DNA from: CARZYU01 sp964370085
GTDB lineage: Bacteria > Bacillota_I > Bacilli_A > RF39 > UBA660
DNA length: 40,404 nt
Assembly (NCBI GenBank): GCA_964370085.1
Contig: CAYJHI010000005.1
Coordinates: 1 to 40,404, forward strand
Direction of reading: 5' to 3'
Part shown: piece after piece, positions 24,785 to 30,333 of the stretch
Layout: each line of letters opens with the position of its first letter
How positions within the stretch are numbered: the first letter of the stretch is position 1
Program-made: the position numbers and the translations under genes
Notes under the pieces: generated by a model
Database searches by the model: none
Seen by the model: the letters and a program-made list of their open reading frames with translations, nothing else
What the model was told of the DNA's origin: nothing

Positions 24785-25684
24785 ATGAAAGATATCAATA
24801 ATTTAAATAATGAGCAAAAAGATTTAGATAAAAGGGCCAACACATATGAAATAATAGCAACTATTAGTTTATTAGGAGCTTTCATATCACCTGTATTGTC
24901 ATCCATTCCGACACCTACATCAGTGGTAACAGCATCGTTTATAAGTACTTGTTGTTCAGGAGTTTATGTGTTTTCAAGAGTGAAAAATACTATTATCAAG
25001 CAACGTATTCAAAAAGAAAACTTAGAAAATGAGAATACGAGTGAAGAAAAAGAAGGTTTAAGAACCAAAAAAAGTTTGAAAAAAACACTTCAAACACAAG
25101 TATACAATATTCAAAAAAAAATTGATAAAGTGGAACGAGAACGAACGAAAAAAATAATAAATATGTGGGCTGCACCAGCTGTAGCTACTGTTGTTCCAAT
25201 TGTTTTGACGTTATTAAATATGCCAATTCCAAGTTTCTTGACTAACTCTTTTGTTGCTTTAGCAATATGTACAATGATAGTAAAATTATATGAAGGGACA
25301 ATGCTAACGGATACAATCATCGAATTAAATTCACAAGTGAAAAAAACAAGAGAATTATTAGATGACGATCTCGATGAAAAAGAAAACAAATCAACTTCAA
25401 AGGATGTGGCAAAGAAAGAAAACGTAAAAAAAGATCTTTCTTTAGCAAATAATCACCGTAAAACACAATTAAGTGAACAAAATGACATGAACCCAATAAC
25501 AGGAAATACCAATATTAGTTTTGAACCAGAAGTTGAAAGTATGAGTACACAAGAATTAAAGGAGTTTAAAAGTGTTTTAAATAATAGACTTGATTTATTT
25601 GTGTCCTCTGATAACATCACTATTCCAGATGACAAAAAATCAGTAAATGTGAAAGTTAAGATGAAGAAGAAGTTATATAAGTAA
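24785..25684 (+). CDS. Unknown membrane protein with two hydrophobic regions and coiled coil
   Basis: This 299-residue protein has two hydrophobic regions, about residues 22-60 (EIIATISLLGAFISPVLSSI onward) and 122-162 (WAAPAVATVVPIVLTLLNM onward), each long enough for a helical hairpin. A charged stretch predicted as coiled coil lies between them (about 65-118). The last 110 residues are hydrophilic and Lys/Glu/Asn-rich with no domain I recognise. It has its own promoter and terminator. The layout of a membrane hairpin followed by a coiled coil is also seen in the partial gene at 40150, but clear sequence similarity is not evident by eye. Confidence 0.7.
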   Translation: MKDINNLNNEQKDLDKRANTYEIIATISLLGAFISPVLSSIPTPTSVVTASFISTCCSGVYVFSRVKNTIIKQRIQKENLENENTSEEKEGLRTKKSLKKTLQTQVYNIQKKIDKVERERTKKIINMWAAPAVATVVPIVLTLLNMPIPSFLTNSFVALAICTMIVKLYEGTMLTDTIIELNSQVKKTRELLDDDLDEKENKSTSKDVAKKENVKKDLSLANNHRKTQLSEQNDMNPITGNTNISFEPEVESMSTQELKEFKSVLNNRLDLFVSSDNITIPDDKKSVNVKVKMKKKLYK

Positions 25685-25696
25685 CTCTTTTTTTAT
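25671..25696 (+). terminator. Terminator of the 24785 gene
   Basis: AGTTA/TAACT (25671-25675 with 25682-25686) is followed by C and a T8 run. The TAA stop lies in the loop. Confidence 0.65.
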
Positions 25697-25700
25697 ATAA

Positions 25701-25721
25701 AAAAAGATCTTTCGATCTTTT
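25701..25721 (-). terminator. Terminator of the SH3-domain gene (minus strand)
   Basis: Read on the minus strand, AAAAGATC, a GAAA tetraloop and GATCTTTT are followed by a T-run. It faces the plus-strand terminator at 25671-25696, so the convergent genes have back-to-back terminators. Confidence 0.8.
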
Positions 25722-26304
25722 AAAACGCTTCTACTTCACTTAAAGTAGGAACAGTATCAAATATAATTCTTTGTGTCTTTTCTGCTACATTGCCACCTTT
25801 ATCTTCAACATGATAAACAATCCAGTATTGGTTTTTAGCTTGTTCAAATCTAACTTTATGAGTAATAGTATAATCATCGCTATTATCAATGATTTCTAAA
25901 TGATCATAATCAATATCATTAATTGAACTAACTAACAACTCCGGTTCTTCGTATTTAATTACAGGTACAACAATATCATTAGGATTATTATGGTCTTCTA
26001 AGTAAACAGAATCTTTAGTATTAGCAATCCAACCTTCTTCTCCTGTAGGAAGTTCAATTTTATACCAAACATATTTCTCATCATTTGGTTCAACTTCTAC
26101 CGCACGGTATTTACCACCTTTACGAACAGTATCAATTTGTGTCGCATTAACATCGTGATCAGTTCTAACATTTAAATATTCATTTAAAATAACCACATGC
26201 CATTCATCCTCTCCAATCTCATTGAAAAATAATGGATGAACAAAATTGAAATAAGAAAAAGCAATCGCTCCTAATATTATTAAAGTAATTATAAATCCTT
26301 TCAT
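25720..26304 (-). CDS. Membrane-anchored bacterial SH3-domain protein
   Basis: An N-terminal hydrophobic segment (residues 3-26, FIITLIILGAIAFSYFNFV) anchors or exports the 194-residue protein. A bacterial SH3 domain follows at about residues 42-100, recognisable by YLNVRTDHDVNATQIDTVRKG and WYKIELPTGEEGWI. The remaining about 95 residues, ending TQRIIFDTVPTLSEVEAF, look beta-rich and Ig-like, with a KVRFEQAKNQYWIVYHVEDK segment. Bacterial SH3 domains often bind peptidoglycan or cell-surface peptides, so a wall-associated role is likely. It is monocistronic, with its own promoter and terminator, convergent with the 24785 gene. Confidence 0.8.
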   Translation of the reverse strand: MKGFIITLIILGAIAFSYFNFVHPLFFNEIGEDEWHVVILNEYLNVRTDHDVNATQIDTVRKGGKYRAVEVEPNDEKYVWYKIELPTGEEGWIANTKDSVYLEDHNNPNDIVVPVIKYEEPELLVSSINDIDYDHLEIIDNSDDYTITHKVRFEQAKNQYWIVYHVEDKGGNVAEKTQRIIFDTVPTLSEVEAF

Positions 26305-26324
26305 AAGTAACTCCTTTCTATATA

Positions 26325-26360
26325 ATTATATCATTATATTTTATTAGATTCTAGATACAA
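26325..26360 (-). promoter_or_regulatory. Promoter(s) of the SH3-domain gene (minus strand)
   Basis: On the minus strand TTGTAT (26355-26360) and TATAAT (26333-26338) are 16 nt apart. A second TATAAT (26325-26330) with an upstream TG forms an extended -10, so initiation could occur at two nearby sites. An AAAGGAG ribosome binding site follows. Confidence 0.65.
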
Positions 26361-26405
26361 ATAACATGAAAAAGAGAAAATATGACAACTATCGCTAATT
26401 AATAG

Positions 26406-26434
26406 TTATCATTTCTTGTTAAATCACATATATA
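26406..26434 (+). promoter_or_regulatory. Possible promoter of the ylbD-ylbE genes
   Basis: TTATCA (26406-26411) and TATATA (26429-26434) have a 17-nt spacer; the match is only moderate. AGGTGG at 26440-26445 is the ribosome binding site. Confidence 0.35.
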
Positions 26435-26449
26435 TAAATAGGTGGTAAT

Positions 26450-26809
26450 ATGTCCAAAGAAACATTTAAACTATTTATGAAAAATAATCCTGATTTACTA
26501 AACAAAATAAATTCAGGAGAAATGACTTTTCAAAAATATTACGAAATTTATGAAGTGTACGGAGATGACACCTCAGTATGGAATAAATACAAAGAAGATA
26601 CTATCACAATATCCAAAACTTCATCGACACCATCATGGCAAGAAATAGTAAACATGGTTAAGAAAGTTGATTTAAATACAGTTAAGAAAGGTGTATCAGG
26701 TTTGCAAAAAGCTATTGGATTAGTTCAAGAGTTAGGAATAGGGTCAACAACTACAGACAGTCCAAAACCATATGAAGAAAGACCTATATACAAACATTTA
26801 GACGACTGA
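26450..26809 (+). CDS. ylbD: YlbD-like protein
   Basis: This 119-residue cytoplasmic protein matches the YlbD family, annotated as a putative spore coat protein in B. subtilis. The N-terminal half FKLFMKNNPDLLNKINSGEM and the phrase FQKYYEIYEVYGDDTSVWNKY near residues 27-47 fit the pattern of that family. The assignment is supported by the next three genes, which repeat the B. subtilis order ylbD-ylbE-ylbF-(ylbG)-rsmD. With no other spore gene nearby, the coat label is probably misleading here. The TGA stop overlaps the ATG of the next gene. Confidence 0.7.
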   Translation: MSKETFKLFMKNNPDLLNKINSGEMTFQKYYEIYEVYGDDTSVWNKYKEDTITISKTSSTPSWQEIVNMVKKVDLNTVKKGVSGLQKAIGLVQELGIGSTTTDSPKPYEERPIYKHLDD

Positions 26810-27030
26810 TGATTATAGAATTACAACAAAAAATCAAAAACGACCCTAATTTATATCAGTATTTAAGAGAAAATTCTTATTGGTATAAATATTTAAATCG
26901 AGATCCAAACAGTATTAAACAAATGGAAGAAGAAATGAAAAAGAAATATCAACTGACAACCGGTGATAAAATAAATAATATTGCCAGAAATATTGAAATG
27001 GTAAGAACTTTTATGGAAGTGATGAAATAA
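26809..27030 (+). CDS. ylbE: YlbE-like protein
   Basis: This 73-residue protein has the YlbE layout: NDPNLYQYLRENSYWYKYL near residues 10-28 followed by NRDPNSIKQMEEEMKKKY, like the RPDLxxFIRExPxWYRxLxRxP pattern of the family. The function is unknown. The start ATG shares its first base with the TGA stop of ylbD, with no separate ribosome binding site, so translation is probably coupled. The 3' end of the gene forms one arm of a terminator hairpin. Confidence 0.78.
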   Translation: MIIELQQKIKNDPNLYQYLRENSYWYKYLNRDPNSIKQMEEEMKKKYQLTTGDKINNIARNIEMVRTFMEVMK

Positions 27031-27041
27031 AGTTCTTTTTA
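27003..27041 (+). terminator. Terminator formed by the ylbE 3' end
   Basis: AAGAACTTT (27003-27011) pairs with AAAGTTCTT (27029-27037) over a 17-nt loop, followed by T's. The 5' arm lies inside the ylbE coding region and the TAA stop is in the loop/3' arm. It would separate ylbDE from ylbF transcription. Confidence 0.65.
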
Positions 27042-27050
27042 TGTTAAAAT
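27042..27050 (+). promoter_or_regulatory. Extended -10 box just before ylbF
   Basis: TGTTAAAAT is a near-consensus extended -10. Its end is 7 nt from the ylbF ATG (27057), so transcription would start at about the start codon. No ribosome binding site is present between them. Confidence 0.5.
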
Positions 27051-27056
27051 ATATTT

Positions 27057-27338
27057 ATGGAACAAAAATTAGAAGAATTAATTAAAATATTAAAACAAGA
27101 ACCTCTTTTCAAAGAGTATTTTAGTCTTGAAAAACAACTTTTAAGTGATAAAAAAATATTAAATAGTATTGAACTATATCAAAAGTATCAAGATCAATCT
27201 AGTAAAAAACAACTAGATGAAAATAAAGACTATCAAAGATATTTAGAGTTAGAAAAGGAAGTAACAAATTATATTAATGACCTTAATGATAAATTAAAAG
27301 AATTAACGAAAGGGCGTAAATGTTATGAAAATAATTAG
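27057..27338 (+). CDS. ylbF: YlbF-family protein (RNase Y specificity factor-like)
   Basis: The 93-residue, mostly helical protein fits the YlbF/YmcA family (com_ylbF), in which small helical proteins form the Y-complex that modulates RNase Y and competence/sporulation in B. subtilis. The middle part EPLFKEYFSLEKQLLSDKKI and the repeated LE/KY phrases fit the family; cysteine ligands known for the iron-sulfur form are absent except for a terminal Cys. It lies before rsmD as in B. subtilis and overlaps it by 14 bp. It lacks an upstream ribosome binding site, so a leaderless start is possible. Confidence 0.7.
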   Translation: MEQKLEELIKILKQEPLFKEYFSLEKQLLSDKKILNSIELYQKYQDQSSKKQLDENKDYQRYLELEKEVTNYINDLNDKLKELTKGRKCYENN

Positions 27339-27873
27339 TGGTACTTTAAAGGGACGAATTATTAAAGGCCATGATGTAGAGGGAACAAGACCTACTATTG
27401 GTAGAGTTAAAGAATCTTTATTTGCCATGATTCAAAATCATTTAAATGACAAAGTTGTTCTTGATTTATTCGCTGGAACTGGTTCCCTAGGAATAGAAGC
27501 TTTAAGTAATGGGAGTAGGGAGTGTTACTTTGTTGATCAAAATAAAAAGATGTTTAACATCCTAAAAGATAATATCAAAGAATTAAAGATTGAAGATAAA
27601 ACTCATTTACAAAACACTTCTTTTCAGACAGCATTAAAATATTACCAAGAACAAAATATTAAGTTTGATCTAGTGTTCTTAGATCCACCTTATCAAACAG
27701 AGTATTACGAGGAAGCAATTAAGTTACTCTTAGAATATAATTTGTTAAATAAACAAGCAATTATTGTCTGTGAAAGTGATAACTATAATAAATTTACTAA
27801 TATAAAACTTCCTATTTACAAAGAAAGAAAATATGGTGACAAATGGATCGTTATCTATGATATAATAAATTAA
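27325..27873 (+). CDS. rsmD: 16S rRNA m2G966 methyltransferase (RsmD)
   Basis: RsmD methylates G966 (E. coli numbering) of 16S rRNA in the 30S subunit. Visible motifs are the N-terminal GTLKGRIIKGHDVEGTRPT, the SAM-binding motif VLDLFAGTGSLGIEALSNG near residue 45, and the catalytic DPPY (FLDPPYQTEYY) near 120. The length of 182 is typical. It overlaps ylbF by 14 bp and uses AAAGGGCG at 27309 as a ribosome binding site inside ylbF. In B. subtilis coaD follows; here a pilin-like gene follows instead, so the cluster is broken. Confidence 0.93.
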   Translation: MKIISGTLKGRIIKGHDVEGTRPTIGRVKESLFAMIQNHLNDKVVLDLFAGTGSLGIEALSNGSRECYFVDQNKKMFNILKDNIKELKIEDKTHLQNTSFQTALKYYQEQNIKFDLVFLDPPYQTEYYEEAIKLLLEYNLLNKQAIIVCESDNYNKFTNIKLPIYKERKYGDKWIVIYDIIN

Positions 27874-27877
27874 GGTG
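27858..27877 (+). promoter_or_regulatory. Extended -10 and ribosome binding site of the third pilin-like gene
   Basis: TGATATAAT (27858-27866), inside the last codons of rsmD, is a consensus extended -10. AAGGTG (27872-27877) is the ribosome binding site, so the leader would be only about 10 nt. Confidence 0.55.
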
Positions 27878-27883
27878 ATAAGA

Positions 27884-28378
27884 ATGAATAATAAAGGTTT
27901 TGCAGTTTCTACCATTATATATGCGATTTTATTAATGGCCTCTACTGTTTTAATGATTTTAATTACAACAATGGCCTCTACTAAGAATGAGAATGATGTA
28001 TTATATAGTACTATTGATGATGAATTAAGTGAAATGCAACTACAAGCTCAACAACCTGGTTGTCCTGTTAATGTTAGATATATTATTGTGTCCGATACTC
28101 CAACAAGTGTCAAAGCATTTCTAACTTCTGGTGGCAATATAAATGGAACAATCCAAACACACCCTAACAATAGTGGGGAATCACAATCACTTATTGATTT
28201 AGGAGATACTTACCAATTAAAACATATTGATATAACAGGGTATAATGGTGGTTATATAATGACTTATGACGAAACAAGACTTGATCCTGTCTATTATCAT
28301 CATAGAACTGAAGTATTTAATAATAATTTAACAGGTGGTAATCCTACATACCTAGAAACACCTAAGTTTCAGTGCTAA
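27884..28378 (+). CDS. Pilin-like membrane protein without Glu+5
   Basis: The N-terminus MNNKG|FAVSTIIYAILLMAS looks like a prepilin signal, a short basic start with Gly before Phe and then a hydrophobic helix to about residue 30. The +5 residue is Thr instead of Glu. I chose the ATG at 27884 because AAGGTG lies 6 nt upstream; an in-frame GTG at 27875 is part of that ribosome binding site. The 164-residue protein has an outer domain with two cysteines (PGCPVNVRY near 61, and Cys as the last residue) and a beta-rich TYQLKHIDITGYNGGYIMTY segment. Proteins with this FAVSTIIY-type start occur in uncultured Bacillota, role unknown. Confidence 0.7.
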   Translation: MNNKGFAVSTIIYAILLMASTVLMILITTMASTKNENDVLYSTIDDELSEMQLQAQQPGCPVNVRYIIVSDTPTSVKAFLTSGGNINGTIQTHPNNSGESQSLIDLGDTYQLKHIDITGYNGGYIMTYDETRLDPVYYHHRTEVFNNNLTGGNPTYLETPKFQC

Positions 28379-28398
28379 GAGTTTATACTCTTTTTTTT
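28377..28398 (+). terminator. Terminator of the third pilin-like gene
   Basis: AAGAGT/ACTCTT (28377-28382 with 28387-28392), loop TTAT, is followed by T's. The stop TAA starts the stem, and the minus-strand YigZ stop lies in the loop. Confidence 0.85.
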
Positions 28399-28961
28399 AT
28401 TAACTTCTCATCTATAATAGTAACATTATAATTTAAAAGATTTTTATATAGCTCATCATTTAAAACAGTAGAATATATTACTTTATCCGTAAACTCTCTC
28501 TTTAGTACAACCTCATCTCTTAAAAAGTAATCAATATTAGATTGAATCTCATAACTAAAACTAAATGTTATTTCTAACATCTCTTTTAATTCACTTTTAT
28601 TTACTAAACTAAGTGCTTCTTTACAACTATTACCATATGCTCTAATTAAACCACCAGCACCTAGTTTAATCCCTCCGAAATAACGAACTACCACTACTAA
28701 AGTATTAACCAAATCATTCTTTTCTAAAATAGATAACATAGGCATACCCGCAGTACCTTTAGGTTCACCATCATCGCTGAACTTAACTGTGTTTTCTAAT
28801 CTATATGCATAACAAACATGATTAGCATCATCATGTTTATTTTTAATCTCTAATAATAATTTATTTATATAATCAATATTATCGACATAATATAAATAAG
28901 TAATAAATTTTGAGTTTTTAATTACTAATAAATTTTCTATATCTGCATTAATTGTTTTCAT
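28383..28961 (-). CDS. YigZ/IMPACT family protein
   Basis: The 192-residue protein has the IMPACT N-terminal domain: SKFITYLYYVDN near 17, HVCYAYRL near 48, FSDDGEPKGTAGMPML near 60-75, and VVVVRYFGGIKLGAGGLIRA near 91-110. These phrases are nearly invariant in the family. A C-terminal ferredoxin-like domain follows (about 130-192). Bacterial members are linked to translation or ribosome function on the basis of eukaryotic IMPACT, but no defined reaction is established. It is monocistronic on the minus strand, divergent from the T-box operon and convergent with the pilin-like gene. Confidence 0.92.
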   Translation of the reverse strand: MKTINADIENLLVIKNSKFITYLYYVDNIDYINKLLLEIKNKHDDANHVCYAYRLENTVKFSDDGEPKGTAGMPMLSILEKNDLVNTLVVVVRYFGGIKLGAGGLIRAYGNSCKEALSLVNKSELKEMLEITFSFSYEIQSNIDYFLRDEVVLKREFTDKVIYSTVLNDELYKNLLNYNVTIIDEKLIKKRV

Positions 28962-28977
28962 ACTAACTCCTTTTCTA

Positions 28978-29006
28978 ATTATAACGTAAACAACTAACTA
29001 TTTCCA
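28978..29006 (-). promoter_or_regulatory. Promoter of the YigZ gene (minus strand)
   Basis: TATAAT on the minus strand (28978-28983) has TGGAAA 17 nt upstream. An AAAGGAG ribosome binding site lies before the start at 28961. Confidence 0.55.
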
Positions 29007-29007
29007 C

Positions 29008-29036
29008 TTGAAATAATCCCTAACATTTGTTAAGAT
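29008..29036 (+). promoter_or_regulatory. Promoter of the T-box/alaS operon (TTGAAA-17-TAAGAT)
   Basis: TTGAAA (29008-29013) and TAAGAT (29031-29036) are 17 nt apart. The transcript would begin near 29043, about 20 nt before T-box stem I. Confidence 0.65.
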
Positions 29037-29065
29037 AGATATAGTTGTTAAGAAACATTGATAAA

Positions 29066-29240
29066 GACTAGTAACTACCAATAATTATCAAAGAGAGTCG
29101 GTGCTTGGTGAAAATCGATATAATTATTTTAGTGAAGCTACTTTTGAGTTTCATCGGTCAATAAGCCGTTATCTAATTAAGACCCAAACTAGGATGGTAC
29201 CGTGTTAATATAACACTCCTAGAAGTTGAGGTCTTTTTAT
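29066..29240 (+). promoter_or_regulatory. T-box riboswitch, alanine specificity (GCU specifier)
   Basis: Stem I runs from GACT (29066-29069) to GGTC (29156-29159), with an internal 9-bp stem AATAATTAT/ATAATTATT (29080-29088 with 29120-29128), the AGAGAG motif at 29092-29097, and the specifier in GTGAAGCTACTTTTGAG, reading GCU (Ala) at 29137-29139. The T-box sequence AGGATGGTACCGTG (29191-29204) has UGGU, able to pair with the ACCA end of tRNA-Ala. The terminator is AAGACC/GGTCTT (29179-29184 with 29230-29235) followed by T's. Uncharged tRNA-Ala would stop termination and turn on the two kinase genes, alaS and probably holA. Confidence 0.92.
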
Positions 29241-29257
29241 TTTAAAAGGAGGTTATT

Positions 29258-29794
29258 ATGAAGTTATATTTAATCGCAGGTTCTTCAGGAACAGGAAAAG
29301 ATGAATTAGGAAAAATAATGAAAGAACAATTAGAAAAAGATAATACAAGAGTAACTCTTTTAAAAATAACTAAACCCTTATATAACTTATGTAAAGATCA
29401 TTTCGGTTGGAATGGAGATATGAATAACAAACCAAGAGAATTATTACAAACACTTGGTATAGAAGTAATAAGAAAACAATTACATAAAGATGACTATCTA
29501 TTAAATCATCTAATTGAAGATATTGAGATATTGAATCTTTATTTTGAAGTAGGAATAGTAACAGATATTCGTTTAACAGAAGAACTAGAAGTTTTAAGTG
29601 ATAAGTTTAATACAACTACTATTAAAATATCAAGAGAAAACTATCAATCCACTTTAACAGAACCCCAACAAAGCCATCTAACAGAAAACGATTATGAGAA
29701 TTATACTAATTATGATTTTGAAATCGTTAATACAAATATAGACAAATTAACTAAAGACGCTTTAGTAATATTAGGAGGTAGTAAAAATGAATAA
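29258..29794 (+). CDS. P-loop nucleotide kinase (deoxynucleoside monophosphate kinase-like)
   Basis: The 178-residue protein opens with a P-loop, LIAGSSGTGKDEL at residues 5-17, whose Lys-Asp ending is like phage and cellular dNMP kinases. KPRELLQTLGIEVIRKQ near 58 and VTDIRLTEELEVL near 100 fit the substrate and lid regions of that family (the DxR phrase is characteristic). The substrate is not proven. It is the first gene after the alanine T-box, with an AAAGGAGG ribosome binding site at 29244-29251, and overlaps the next kinase by 8 bp. Control of a nucleotide kinase by tRNA-Ala charging is unusual. Confidence 0.7.
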   Translation: MKLYLIAGSSGTGKDELGKIMKEQLEKDNTRVTLLKITKPLYNLCKDHFGWNGDMNNKPRELLQTLGIEVIRKQLHKDDYLLNHLIEDIEILNLYFEVGIVTDIRLTEELEVLSDKFNTTTIKISRENYQSTLTEPQQSHLTENDYENYTNYDFEIVNTNIDKLTKDALVILGGSKNE

Positions 29795-30332
29795 ATTAAT
29801 AGCAATAGTAGGAATGAGTGGTAGTGGTAAGAGTGTTGTAACAGACTATCTACTAGAAAAAAACTTTCAAAGAGTATACTTCGGTGGTGTTACTATGGAA
29901 GAACTACAAAAAGCTCATATGGAAATAACACCAGACAATGAAAAATATATGCGTGAAAAACTACGTGCCGAACATGGTATGGCAGCATATGCAATCATGT
30001 CTCTACCTAAAATAGAAGAGTACTACCGAACAGATGATGTTATTATTGATGGACTTTATTCATGGGAAGAATATTTGATATTAAAAGACAAATTTCCTAA
30101 TCTTACAGTAGTATCTATAATTGTCGATAAAGATATCCGTTACGATAGAGTAGGTAAAAGAGAAATAAGACCTTTCAATTTAGAACAAATTAAACAAAGA
30201 GATTATTCAGAAATAGAAAATCTTGCTAAAGGTGGACCTATATCAATAGCAGATTACTATATTGATAACAACAATACATTTGATGATTTATATCAACAAG
30301 TAGATAAAATATTAACAAAGGTGGTTAAATAA
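29787..30332 (+). CDS. P-loop kinase, UPF0200/dephospho-CoA-kinase-like
   Basis: The 181-residue protein has the P-loop IVGMSGSGKSVV at residues 7-18. The following GGVTMEELQKAHMEITPDNE, MREKLRAEHGMAAYAI and VIIDGLYSWEEYLILKDKFP closely parallel the UPF0200 family, better known from archaea, whose members are nucleotide-kinase-like with unknown substrate. RVGKREIRPFNLEQIKQRD near 128 supplies the arginines of the lid, and ISIADYYIDNN near 153 matches the C-terminal IxxADYxIxN motif shared with dephospho-CoA kinase. It is the second gene of the T-box operon, ending 1 bp before alaS. Confidence 0.7.
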   Translation: MNKLIAIVGMSGSGKSVVTDYLLEKNFQRVYFGGVTMEELQKAHMEITPDNEKYMREKLRAEHGMAAYAIMSLPKIEEYYRTDDVIIDGLYSWEEYLILKDKFPNLTVVSIIVDKDIRYDRVGKREIRPFNLEQIKQRDYSEIENLAKGGPISIADYYIDNNNTFDDLYQQVDKILTKVVK

Positions 30333-30333
30333 T

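Noticed and set aside
26366..26398. Ten-codon leader peptide before ylbD
   Set aside because: An ATG opens ten codons to TAA, but there is no ribosome binding site and no regulatory hairpin series; chance in AT-rich DNA is enough to explain it.
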